Source: Bacillota bacterium
Lineage (GTDB): Bacteria > Bacillota > Clostridia > Christensenellales > CAG-138
DNA: 17,218 nucleotides
Reading direction: 5' to 3'
Assembly: GCA_023393045.1 (NCBI GenBank)
Contig: JAEWMV010000122.1
Coordinates: 1 to 17,218 of the forward strand
Under the pieces are notes generated by a model. It had not been told where the DNA came from and ran no database searches. It worked only from the letters and a program-made list of their open reading frames with translations. Below, piece by piece: positions 1 to 7,117 of this stretch (position 1 is its first letter; every line of letters starts with the position of its first letter). The position numbers and the translations under genes were made by a program.

Positions 1-391
<391 letters not shown>

Positions 392-616
392 AATCCTTCA
401 TATGCAATCGCGCTAGCAATTACATACGCTCTTCACTTTATCTGGCCTCGAATCTCTTCTCTTAGAATTGAATCCTAATTAAATTAATCCGATTCCCTCG
501 TGAGTCTTCCAACTCACTCGGTCATCCTCGAATTACCTTCGTCTTTTTCCTTTTCCCTTGTCTTCTTCAAACACTATATAGTTTTCAAGGTGCGGGCGCT
601 CGCTCTCAAAGCGTGC
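392..616 (-). other. rRNA operon leader (pre-16S spacer)
   Basis: This non-coding stretch lies between the predicted rRNA transcription start and the mature 16S 5' end. On the minus strand it contains ACCTTGAAAACT (complement around 579-590), a motif common in Bacillota rRNA leaders. It also has a small 6-bp hairpin, GTGAGT/ACTCAC (500-517), and a GC-rich GAGAGCGAGCG segment just after the start. Together with the promoter region up to 754 there is no gene here. The plus-strand reading frame that crosses this area is antisense to the sortase gene and has no supporting signal. Confidence 0.6.
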
Positions 617-622
617 TTGATT

Positions 623-690
623 ATTCTATCAAAACGATTTCGAATATGCAAGTCTTATTTCAGCTTTTTTATAAGTTTTTTTAACTCTTT
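623..690 (-). promoter_or_regulatory. rRNA operon promoter with AT-rich UP-like region
   Basis: The minus strand carries TTGCAT (651-646), a 17-nt spacer and TAGAAT (628-623). This is a good sigma-A-type promoter, with a predicted start near 616. Immediately upstream of the -35 (652-690) are A-tracts, including runs of seven and six A, resembling an UP element bound by the RNA polymerase alpha subunit. It points at the 16S gene. A promoter of this strength with A-tracts is typical for rRNA operons. Confidence 0.8.
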
Positions 691-701
691 GGTTCTAAAC
701 A

Positions 702-739
702 ATATATGGTGGCATAACATGCGTCATGCCACCATATAT
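702..739 (-). terminator. Perfect 14-bp inverted repeat, likely terminator of the sortase-lipoprotein gene
   Basis: ATATATGGTGGCAT (702-715) and ATGCCACCATATAT (726-739) are exact reverse complements around a 10-nt loop. The hairpin starts 15 nt after the stop codon of the upstream minus-strand gene. The downstream minus-strand sequence, TGTTTAGAACC, is only moderately U-rich, so termination is inferred, not certain. Its position just upstream of the A-tracts of the rRNA promoter would also insulate the two transcription units. Confidence 0.55.
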
Positions 740-754
740 CGAATTATGTCACAA

Positions 755-2863
755 TCAGTCGACCTGCTTGAAGAAGAAGTACAACCGCGCGCCTTCGTTG
801 GCGTCGTCATGCTCATTGCCGCAGGTAAACACGGTCATGAACGTGTCCGCAAGGGTGACCGTGGTGTCGATTTCAATCTCGCTCAGCTCAAACTGCTTGT
901 CGATCCACTTCTGGATGCGCTCATCCGTGTCCTTGACACGCGCGTCGCTGCCATAGGGCCACCAAACGTTGTCATAGAGCGAATCCACGATGCTCACGCC
1001 CGCCTTGGTCTCATACATGGCAAAGAGCTCCCAGCGCGATTCGCGGCCGTATATGTTCACCGTCCACACGCGGTTGGAATAGATCTGCAGATTGGGCAAA
1101 TCCTTGAGTTCCATGCCGCAGTATTTGGTCTGCGCGCAGTTGGTCTTGCCCAGGTTGAACTCCTGGATGTGGTGGAGCTGATGGAACATGCTGCCCGAGG
1201 GCCGCGAGTTGTGGCCCGTAAACACCGTGTTCTTGAGCGCGGGCTTTCCATAATAATAGGCGTAGACCGAGCCGGACTCCGAGGCCTTCTTTTCAAAGGT
1301 GTGGTCGTTGTAGTACCACTTGCCGGTCCTGTCGAACATGATAGGATAGCTGATGTTGGTTTTGGGTATGTCAATCCAGCCCACCGTGTCGGAGTTCTCG
1401 GAGCGCGCAGTGTTGATCTTCTCGTCGTAAATGCCGCTCGTGAGGGTTTGATACTGCTCTATTTTCGCCGTGCCGGCGATGAACGCGTCCACGAGCGCAA
1501 GGCTTTCCTCCCCGCACGCGGGCACACCGTAGATGTTGGTTTCAAGCTGCGCGGCGCGCGCCGCTGCGCTCGTAAGCTGCGCGTTGTTGGCGGCGACTTG
1601 GGCAATCACATCCCTGTCGGCCGCGTCAATCGTGCCGTTGCCGTCTACGTCGCCGAGTATGGCGACGGCGCCGTAATCATTGCCGTCGCATTTGACCTGC
1701 ATGCCCGTGGCGACGATGTCCGTATCGGCGGCGGGCGTTGCGGTGCTGTCGGCCGCCTTGATGAACTGCACGTCGGCGGCGCCCGCGGCCGCCGCGACGA
1801 GAAGCTTCGCGTCGGCGACGGTCATGCCCGCTTCAAGCCCGCGCACGACATACGTCGCATCCGGAAGCTGCTCGCGATAGGGGCGCAGGTTGAAGCGCTC
1901 CACGTCGCACTGCAAATCGTCGTTCACGCCGTAAGCCGCGGCAAAACCATCCTTTAATAATACGACCACATGCCTCGCGCCCACCGATATGGCGATGGCG
2001 TTGGTGATCGTGGCAAGGTCAACCTCGCCGTAAGCGTAATCCGGATCGTAGGTCGTTTCCGCCGTGAGGGCGGATACCACCGTGCCGTCCGCGCGCACGC
2101 ACGCGACGCCGCAGTCGTCCGTGCCCACGTCGATGAGGTCCGTATAGCTTTCAAGCCCCGTGATGGCGGTTGTGGCGACGAGCTTACCCTCGCTCGTGAT
2201 GCCCGCAACGCCGGAAGCGCCACCCGCCGCGAGTTTTTTGATGTCCGTCCAGGAGGAAACCGCGCCCGGCGCGCCGGAGGTGGCAACCACCGTGCCATCC
2301 GCCTTGAGGCCGACGGTGAACGCATCCCCGCAAGCGACAGAAACGATGTCGCTCCACGCGCTCACATCGCACTGGCCGGAAGCGTTATCCCCTGCGGCCA
2401 AAACCTTGCCGTCGTTGAGCAGGGCCACGATGTGGTCCGCCCCCGCGTCGACCATGAACACGTTGCTCCATGCCTGGGCGGTCGCAAGCGCCGTTTCATC
2501 CGTAAGCGAGCCCGCGAGGACGAGCGTGCCGTCCGCCTTCACGCCGGCGGATACGGTCTTGCCCGCCGCGATATAGACGACATTCTCCCATGCGCTCACC
2601 TTGCGCTGGCCGTACAGGTCATGCCCGGCGCTGAGCGTCGTGCCGTCCGCGCGAAGGCCGAGGGAGTGGATGTATCCCGCGGCGACCATGCCCATGGTCT
2701 GCGCGTATGTGCGCGAAAGGGTGAGACTGCCGCCTTCCTCCGTGGGCAACGGAGTGGGCGTAGAGGGGCTGATGTCGATGGGATCGTTTCCCTTATTGCC
2801 GTCGCATGCCGCCACGGCGAGAGCCATGGTTAAAACGAGCAGCAGGGCTATGATTCTTTTCAT
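755..2863 (-). CDS. Lipoprotein with RCC1-like repeats, dockerin-like motif and C-terminal sortase (class B-like) domain
   Basis: A 702-residue predicted secreted lipoprotein. The start at 2863 is chosen because GGAGGA lies 10 nt upstream; the longer TTG start overlaps that site. Residues 1-20 form a lipoprotein signal ending in LAVAAC (lipid Cys20), followed by a Thr/Pro-rich linker. About residues 60-315 hold seven repeats of the form AAG..H...LxxDGT, as in RCC1 beta-propellers. Residues 338-400 resemble the small beta module often preceding dockerins. Residues 403-425 contain GDVDGNGTIDAADRDVI, a calcium-loop dockerin repeat; the expected second repeat is degenerate. The last 200 residues are a sortase: GWIDIPKTNISYPIM, catalytic His551 in TGHNSR, Cys681 in VFTC and Arg693 in GARLYFF. 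Sortases join surface proteins to the cell wall or to each other. No sorting-signal substrate gene is visible nearby. Family calls are confident; the function of the fusion is unknown. Confidence 0.9.
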   Translation of the reverse strand: MKRIIALLLVLTMALAVAACDGNKGNDPIDISPSTPTPLPTEEGGSLTLSRTYAQTMGMVAAGYIHSLGLRADGTTLSAGHDLYGQRKVSAWENVVYIAAGKTVSAGVKADGTLVLAGSLTDETALATAQAWSNVFMVDAGADHIVALLNDGKVLAAGDNASGQCDVSAWSDIVSVACGDAFTVGLKADGTVVATSGAPGAVSSWTDIKKLAAGGASGVAGITSEGKLVATTAITGLESYTDLIDVGTDDCGVACVRADGTVVSALTAETTYDPDYAYGEVDLATITNAIAISVGARHVVVLLKDGFAAAYGVNDDLQCDVERFNLRPYREQLPDATYVVRGLEAGMTVADAKLLVAAAAGAADVQFIKAADSTATPAADTDIVATGMQVKCDGNDYGAVAILGDVDGNGTIDAADRDVIAQVAANNAQLTSAAARAAQLETNIYGVPACGEESLALVDAFIAGTAKIEQYQTLTSGIYDEKINTARSENSDTVGWIDIPKTNISYPIMFDRTGKWYYNDHTFEKKASESGSVYAYYYGKPALKNTVFTGHNSRPSGSMFHQLHHIQEFNLGKTNCAQTKYCGMELKDLPNLQIYSNRVWTVNIYGRESRWELFAMYETKAGVSIVDSLYDNVWWPYGSDARVKDTDERIQKWIDKQFELSEIEIDTTVTLADTFMTVFTCGNEHDDANEGARLYFFFKQVD

Positions 2864-2922
2864 GTTTTTATCTTCCTCCAACGCAAACTAATTGCGCATT
2901 AAGCGCACAAATCCGCCCACAT

Positions 2923-2951
2923 ATCATATCATACACGCCGCGTGCGGGCAA
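2923..2951 (-). promoter_or_regulatory. Predicted promoter of the sortase-lipoprotein gene
   Basis: On the minus strand, TTGCCC (2951-2946) is followed by 17 nt and TATGAT (2928-2923), which is preceded by TGA as in an extended -10. The predicted start is near 2916, giving a leader of about 50 nt before the ATG at 2863. The -10 sequence is repeated in overlapping fashion (TATGATATGAT), so the exact hexamer is uncertain. Confidence 0.55.
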
Positions 2952-3110
2952 ATCGGCGCGCCCTTATTTACAAGTATTTTACAACTAAAACGCCCGTCGC
3001 GCCCTTCGGGTTGCAATGCCAAACAAAGCTCGTCAAAAAACGACCGTTGTGGGCGCGCAATTGCGAACGCACGACAGGCAGCAGGACGTAGGCACCGTAG
3101 TCTAAAGGAT
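2952..3110. other. Intergenic DNA without a supported gene
   Basis: Part of a 421-nt gap between lysS and the sortase-lipoprotein gene. Short reading frames on both strands lack ribosome binding sites and recognisable motifs. I see no tRNA, riboswitch or clear hairpin here. The gap as a whole holds the sortase-gene promoter (2923-2951), an inverted-repeat element (3111-3197) and the lysS terminator repeat (3234-3286). Confidence 0.5.
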
Positions 3111-3197
3111 CGTTGGGGACAGTTCTGTTTGTTCGGAAAAAACGCAGATGTGCTTTCACAGGCAATACCGCCGAACAAGCAGAAACCGTCCCCGACG
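3111..3197. repeat. REP/MITE-like inverted-repeat element, copy 1
   Basis: The left arm, TTGGGGACAGTTCTGTTTGT followed by TCGG (3113-3136), is nearly the reverse complement of the right arm, CGAACAAGCAGAAACCGTCC followed by CCGACG (3172-3197). A related element lies at 14335-14416. The 24-nt left arms differ at one position and the cores are also related. No transposase is encoded inside. From general knowledge, GGGGACxGTTCT...TTGTTC sequences flank IS200-like (Y1/RAYT) transposases in Bacillota, so this may be a non-autonomous relative; that link is inference. Confidence 0.75.
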
Positions 3198-3232
3198 CAT
3201 CGAAAAGGCGTGCAAACCGTAGGGGTGGATAC

Positions 3233-3255
3233 GAAAAATCCCCGCCGCAGCGGGG
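3233..3255 (-). terminator. Rho-independent terminator of the greA-lysS operon
   Basis: On the minus strand, CCCCGC-TGCG-GCGGGG is followed by ATTTTTC: a 6-bp all-GC stem, a 4-nt loop and a short U-run. It lies 30 nt after the lysS stop codon. The hairpin is part of a short repeat that also occurs after gcvPB. Confidence 0.8.
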
Positions 3256-3286
3256 AAATTCGATTGTCAATTTTCAATTGTCAATT
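3234..3286 (-). repeat. AATTGACAATC-hairpin repeat, copy A
   Basis: The minus strand reads two direct copies of AATTGACAAT (3286-3277 and 3272-3263), then CG, six bases and CCCGCTGCGGCGGG (3254-3241). The words AATTGACAATCG and CCCGCTGCGGCGGG recur in the same order and nearly the same spacing at 11521-11553. The repeat abuts the lysS stop codon and provides its terminator hairpin. Just beyond it (3217-3231) is CCGTAGGGGTGGATA, which matches the right end of the IS481-like element with one difference. Confidence 0.7.
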
Positions 3287-4802
3287 ATTTTATGGGTTTC
3301 ATCGTGGGGAAGAGCAGCACGTCGCGTATGCTCGTTTCCCCCGTGAGCAGCATCACCAGGCGGTCGATGCCGATGCCAATGCCCCCCGTGGGCGGCATGC
3401 CGTATTCGAGCGCGAGGCAGAAGTCCTCGTCGATCATCATGGCCTCGTCGTCCCCCTTGGCGCGCTCCTGCGCCTGCTGCATGAAGCGGCTGCGCTGGTC
3501 GATGGGGTCGTTGAGCTCGGAGAAGGCGTTGGCGTACTCGTGCCCCGCGATGAAAAGCTCAAAGCGCTCCGTAATGCCGGCCACGCCGGGCTTTCTTTTC
3601 GTAAGCGGCGAATTCTCCACCGGATAGTCGATGATGAAGGTCGGCTGTATGAGCTTGTCCTCCGCGAACTCGTCGAACGCGAGCGCGAGCAGCTTGCCCT
3701 TTGTGGCGGTCTTGTCCTCCACATGAAAGCCGATCTGCTTTGCGAGCGCGCGCGCCTCTTCGTCCGTTTCGCAGCCCATGAAGTCCGCGTTTGCGTATTT
3801 CTTCACCGCGTCGTTCATGCTCAGGCGCGCAAACGGCGGCGTGAGGTCGATGGTCTGCCCGCCGTACTCCACCACGGTCCTCCCGCCGTTGACAAGGCGG
3901 CAGCAGCGCGAGATGATCTCCTCGCTCAACTCCATCATGCCGTGGTAATCCGTATAAGCCTGATAGATTTCAATGGTGGTGAACTCCGGGTTGTGCGTGG
4001 CGTCCATGCCCTCGTTGCGGAAAAGGCGGCCGATTTCATACACGCGCTCAAGCCCGCCCACGATGCACATCTTAAGGTGCAGCTCCGTGGCGATGCGCAG
4101 GTACATGTCCAGATCGAGCGTGTTGTGGTGCGTGATGAACGGGCGCGCGGAAGCGCCGCTCGCCGTGGTGTTCAAAACGGGGGTCTCCACCTCGATGAAA
4201 TCCCGTGAGTTGAGGTAGCGCCGGATCTCAGCCTCTATCATGGCGCGCTTAACGAAAGTATCGCGCACCTCGGGGTTGACGATGAGGTCCACGAAGCGCT
4301 GGCGGTAGCGAAGCTCGGGGTCCTTCAACCCGTGAAACTTCTCCGGCAGCGGGCGGAGCGATTTGGAAAGCAGCGTGACCTTTTGGGCGTGCACGCTCAC
4401 CTCGCCCGTGCGGGTCTTGAACACGAAGCCCGTCACGCCCAGGATGTCGCCGATGTCCATGGCCTTGAAGTCCGCGTAGGCGTCCTCGCCCACGTCGTCC
4501 CGTTTGACATAGATCTGGATATCGCCCTTGTAGTCGTTGAGGTGGGCGAAGCTCGCCTTGCCCATGATGCGCTTGCTCATCATGCGCCCCGCTATGGTCA
4601 CGGTTTTGCCCTCGAGCGCGTCATAATCCTCGACGACCTCGCGGCTGTAACGGTCGCGGTCAAAGCGCACGATCTCAAAGGGATCGCGCCCCTGCTCCTG
4701 CAGAGCCTTAAGCTTGTCGCGCCTGACCTGCAAAAGCTCGTTGAGCTCTTCCTGCGTAAGCTCGCGTTCGGGGGTTTCGGCGTTTGTAAAGTGCTCTTCC
4801 AT
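3285..4802 (-). CDS. lysS: Lysine--tRNA ligase (class II)
   Basis: A 505-residue cytoplasmic enzyme that charges tRNA-Lys using ATP. The N-terminal OB-fold anticodon-binding domain spans about residues 60-145. The class II core follows, with motif 1 around FIEVETPVLN (202-211), motif 2 LFRNEGMDATHNPEFT (residues 260-275) and motif 3 GGIGIGIDRLVMLL from residue 473. The length is normal for bacterial LysS. The start at 4802 is preferred over the in-frame ATG at 4829 because AAGGAG sits 6 nt upstream. The upstream ATG overlaps the greA stop (TAATG) and has no ribosome binding site. The gene follows greA by 26 nt and should be cotranscribed with it; a terminator closes the unit. The greA-lysS order next to an rRNA operon is familiar in Clostridia. 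Confidence 0.97.
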   Translation of the reverse strand: MEEHFTNAETPERELTQEELNELLQVRRDKLKALQEQGRDPFEIVRFDRDRYSREVVEDYDALEGKTVTIAGRMMSKRIMGKASFAHLNDYKGDIQIYVKRDDVGEDAYADFKAMDIGDILGVTGFVFKTRTGEVSVHAQKVTLLSKSLRPLPEKFHGLKDPELRYRQRFVDLIVNPEVRDTFVKRAMIEAEIRRYLNSRDFIEVETPVLNTTASGASARPFITHHNTLDLDMYLRIATELHLKMCIVGGLERVYEIGRLFRNEGMDATHNPEFTTIEIYQAYTDYHGMMELSEEIISRCCRLVNGGRTVVEYGGQTIDLTPPFARLSMNDAVKKYANADFMGCETDEEARALAKQIGFHVEDKTATKGKLLALAFDEFAEDKLIQPTFIIDYPVENSPLTKRKPGVAGITERFELFIAGHEYANAFSELNDPIDQRSRFMQQAQERAKGDDEAMMIDEDFCLALEYGMPPTGGIGIGIDRLVMLLTGETSIRDVLLFPTMKPIK

Positions 4803-4828
4803 GTTTCGCTCCTTGGTGCTTTCCTCCA

Positions 4829-5302
4829 TTATTTCCCGATTTCGAGTATCTTTATCCTGTTGACGCCACCGGGCGTCATCACTTCCACGGTCTCCCCCTT
4901 CGCGTGGCCCAGCAGCGCTCTGCCCACGGGCGACTCGTTGGAGATGCGGTTCTGGTACGGATCGGCCTCCGCGCTGCCCACGAGCTGATAGGTGACCTCC
5001 CTGCCGCCCTTGTCAAGGAGCTTGACCTTAAGCGTCGCCCCCACGTCCACAAGACTGGTGTCGAGCGCGTCCTCGTCGATGAGGATGACGTTCTTGAGCA
5101 TCGCCTCGATCTCGGCGATCTCATACTCGATGCGCGCCTGCTCGGTCTTCGCCGCGTCGTACTCGGCGTTTTCGCTTAAATCGCCGAAAGCGCGCGCAAT
5201 CTTGATCTGCTCCGTGTTCTCCGTGCGGGCCGTCGTTTTGAGGTATTCGAGCCTTTCCTCATACTTTTTTACGCCCTCTGCCGTCAAATGCACTTGACCC
5301 AT
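4829..5302 (-). CDS. greA: Transcription elongation factor GreA
   Basis: A 157-residue protein that enters the RNA polymerase secondary channel and stimulates cleavage of backtracked RNA. The N-terminal coiled coil (about residues 10-75) carries the conserved tip GDLSENAEYDAAK with its acidic residues. The C-terminal half is the FKBP-like globular domain, with the typical ISNESPVGRALLGH and GGVNRIKILEI. The length is standard. The start at 5302 has GGAGGA 6 nt upstream. A longer in-frame start at 5356 would add 18 non-conserved residues and has its SD-like sequence almost touching the ATG. The gene is the first of the greA-lysS transcription unit, with its own consensus promoter at 5377-5405. 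Confidence 0.96.
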   Translation of the reverse strand: MGQVHLTAEGVKKYEERLEYLKTTARTENTEQIKIARAFGDLSENAEYDAAKTEQARIEYEIAEIEAMLKNVILIDEDALDTSLVDVGATLKVKLLDKGGREVTYQLVGSAEADPYQNRISNESPVGRALLGHAKGETVEVMTPGGVNRIKILEIGK

Positions 5303-5376
5303 GTTTGTTCCTCCGCTTTTAATGAAAGCTAATATAATAGGAAGAATCGAATGCATTCCTCCCCGTGTATTATGTC

Positions 5377-5405
5377 ATTATATGTAAGCGCCGACCCTTT
5401 GTCAA
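5377..5405 (-). promoter_or_regulatory. Consensus sigma-A promoter of greA-lysS, overlapping the dus stop codon
   Basis: The minus strand has a perfect TTGACA (5405-5400), a 17-nt spacer and a perfect TATAAT (5382-5377). The predicted start is near 5370, giving a leader of about 68 nt. The TGA inside the -35 box (5404-5402) is the dus stop codon. This separates expression of greA-lysS from the upstream membrane protein-dus pair, although read-through is possible because no terminator lies between them. Confidence 0.85.
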
Positions 5406-6382
5406 GAAAGGAAGCTTTGCTCATAATGTTCAAGCAGGCGGAGCATATCCTGAATATTTTCGGCCGCGTTTACGCGCCGCCTGAACTCCGATGCGCCGCG
5501 AAGGCCCGCGGCGTACCACGCCACATGTTTCCTGAGCTGCGCAACCGCACCCTCGCCGTTTTCGGCGGCGAGCCGCCGCACATGCTCCGCCGCCATGCCG
5601 AGCCTCCCGGCGGGGGAGGGCGCATCGTAAGGCTTACCCTCGATGACTGCCTTTATTTCCCGGAAAATAAACGGATTTCCGCGCGCGCCGCGCGCGACCA
5701 TCACCCCGTCACAGCCCGTCTCATCGCGCATCCTCACGGCGTCCGCGCCCGTGAAGATATCCCCGTTGCCGATGACGGGTATCTTCACCTCCCGCTTTAC
5801 CCGGGCTATTATGTCCCAGTCCGCGCTCCCCTCATACATCTGCTCGCGCGTGCGCCCGTGCACCGTGACCATCGCCGCGCCGGATTCCTCGGCCAGCTTT
5901 GCAAAGGAAACGGCGTTTATGTGCGCGTCGTCCCAGCCTTTTCGAAACTTCACGCTCACGGGGATGTCCGCCGCCTTCACAACCGCCGCGATGATGCGCG
6001 CGGCGAGCGACTCATTTTTCATCAGCGCGCTGCCCTCGCCGTTTTTGATGATCTTGTGCGCCGGGCAGCCCATGTTGATATCTATGACGCGAAGACCCCT
6101 AAGATAACCGTTGCATAAAGTATGCGCCGCTTCGGCCATGATATCCGGCTCGCTGCCAAAAAGCTGAACGCCGAAGGTCGCTTCCTCCGGCGCGGTTTCA
6201 AGCAGGGCGCCCGTGTTCGCATTATGATAATGCATGCCCTTGGCGGAAACCATCTCGGTATAGGAAAAATCCGCACCCATCCCGCGACAGATGCCGCGGA
6301 ACACCGCGTCCGTGATGCCCGCCATGGGCGCCAGCAGCACGGGAAAATCGCGCCTCGGCGCGAAAAAAAGCGCGCCGCTCAT
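5402..6382 (-). CDS. dus: tRNA-dihydrouridine synthase, DusB-like
   Basis: A 326-residue flavoenzyme that reduces specific uridines in tRNA to dihydrouridine using FMN and NAD(P)H. The TIM-barrel signatures are present: LAPMAGITDAVFR near the N-terminus, the catalytic cysteine motif INMGCPAHKI (Cys106), SVKFRKGW, TVHGRTREQMYEG, and the FMN phosphate-binding segments IGNGDI and MVARGARGNPFIF. The C-terminal helical domain is complete. The length fits the Dus family; DusB is the usual subgroup in Bacillota, but the subgroup is inferred. The start overlaps the stop of the upstream membrane-protein gene by 4 nt (ATGA), which implies translational coupling. The dus-greA-lysS order is common in Clostridia. 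Confidence 0.94.
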   Translation of the reverse strand: MSGALFFAPRRDFPVLLAPMAGITDAVFRGICRGMGADFSYTEMVSAKGMHYHNANTGALLETAPEEATFGVQLFGSEPDIMAEAAHTLCNGYLRGLRVIDINMGCPAHKIIKNGEGSALMKNESLAARIIAAVVKAADIPVSVKFRKGWDDAHINAVSFAKLAEESGAAMVTVHGRTREQMYEGSADWDIIARVKREVKIPVIGNGDIFTGADAVRMRDETGCDGVMVARGARGNPFIFREIKAVIEGKPYDAPSPAGRLGMAAEHVRRLAAENGEGAVAQLRKHVAWYAAGLRGASEFRRRVNAAENIQDMLRLLEHYEQSFLS

Positions 6383-6960
6383 CCGTTTACGCCCGAGGGC
6401 GCGGGCGTCAAAAGGCTCATGTCGGGCGTGGGCTTGACTTCCGTTTCCGGGTTTTCCTCAATGAGTACGAGGCCGCTGATGTACCAGCGCGAGCCTTCCT
6501 TTATGAACAGCACATGGTATCTCCCTGGCGTCCATTCCGGCAGCGCGGGCGCCTGCCCGCCCTCCTGCGTGTCGTTGGGGGCAGCGTTGATGGCGGCGAG
6601 GGAATCGTCGATCACCATCGTGGCGCGCACGCTCCACGGCAGCACGAAAAAGCTCCTTATCTCCACGCGGTAGTCAAAGCTCGCCACAGTGAAGTTTTCA
6701 TAATCCTCTTCGTAGAGCGCGGCGTCGCTGTTGATGAAATCCTCGGTGAAATAGGCCGTAAGCTCGAGCGGTTCCCCGTTTTTGACAATCGTCTCCGCGC
6801 GCGCCTGCATGCCCTCGGTCACGAGGATGTAGAGGTTGCTCACATGCATCCCCTCCGCGAACACGCCGAGGCAGAGCGCCACGATGCCCGCCACGATGAG
6901 CAGCGTGCGAAGAACGTACCAAATTGACCTTCTTGCGATTTTATAACGGTTGCGGGCCAT
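6379..6960 (-). CDS. Hypothetical single-pass membrane protein
   Basis: A 193-residue protein of unrecognised family. A basic N-terminus (MARNRYKIARR) precedes one hydrophobic segment (about residues 14-36). An extracytoplasmic domain of about 135 residues follows, rich in aromatic and acidic residues (AYFTEDFINS, RWYISGLVLIEE), and the tail is Pro/Thr-rich. The layout resembles small anchored NTF2-like accessory proteins, but that is a guess. The stop overlaps the dus start (ATGA), so the two genes are coupled. There is no ribosome binding site before the ATG; the sequence upstream is a promoter whose predicted transcription start coincides with the start codon. No alternative in-frame start before the membrane segment has a better site. 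Confidence 0.8.
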   Translation of the reverse strand: MARNRYKIARRSIWYVLRTLLIVAGIVALCLGVFAEGMHVSNLYILVTEGMQARAETIVKNGEPLELTAYFTEDFINSDAALYEEDYENFTVASFDYRVEIRSFFVLPWSVRATMVIDDSLAAINAAPNDTQEGGQAPALPEWTPGRYHVLFIKEGSRWYISGLVLIEENPETEVKPTPDMSLLTPAPSGVNG

Positions 6961-6966
6961 GCGATT

Positions 6967-6995
6967 ATATTAGCACACGGCGCGGCATTTATCAA
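6967..6995 (-). promoter_or_regulatory. Promoter placing transcription start at the ATG (possible leaderless mRNA)
   Basis: On the minus strand, TTGATA (6995-6990), a 17-nt spacer and TAATAT (6972-6967) form a promoter, with TGC directly before the -10 (extended -10). The -10 is followed by AATCGC and then the ATG at 6960, so the seventh base is the A of the start codon. An overlapping TATAAT (6969-6964) would put the start even further inside the gene. There is no Shine-Dalgarno sequence. Confidence 0.6.
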
Positions 6996-7088
6996 CGAAA
7001 CGGGCGCGATGCCGCCATGTGTTTACACGGCGGTCATCACTTGCCAAAGGGCGGGGCGAATATATTGCAACGCGCTTTCATCAAACCC

Positions 7089-7117
7089 TTTATTAAATGG
7101 AAGCTTTGCGATATAAT
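7089..7117 (+). promoter_or_regulatory. Predicted promoter of the gcv operon
   Basis: A perfect TATAAT (7112-7117) lies 17 nt downstream of TTTATT (7089-7094), a weak -35. The predicted start near 7124 leaves a leader of about 34 nt before gcvT. That is too short for a glycine riboswitch. An imperfect GC-rich dyad, CCGCC...CGGCGG (7012-7033), lies between this promoter and the divergent one; its role is unknown. Confidence 0.6.

Noticed and set aside
1640..1750. Cellulosome component because of the dockerin motif
   Set aside because: Only one good dockerin repeat is present, the protein is a lipoprotein sortase without a glycoside hydrolase domain, and no cohesin gene is in view.
500..1957. 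Plus-strand 485-codon open frame
   Set aside because: It runs through the rRNA leader and is antisense to the sortase lipoprotein, has no ribosome binding site or family motif, and is explained by GC-rich codon use on the other strand.
2924..3277. Two overlapping minus-strand frames of about 100 codons in the lysS-sortase gap
   Set aside because: They cross the REP-like element and the lysS terminator, use unrelated frames and have no ribosome binding site. They are likely chance frames in repeat DNA.
2892..4208. Plus-strand 438-codon open frame
   Set aside because: It is antisense to lysS, with a low-complexity His/Arg/Ala/Val-rich product and no start signals.
5303..5356. Longer greA start, or a short upstream reading frame with GGGGAGGA before ATG
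   Set aside because: The SD-like sequence nearly touches the ATG, the extra 18 residues are not part of GreA, and the ATG at 5302 has a well-spaced GGAGGA.
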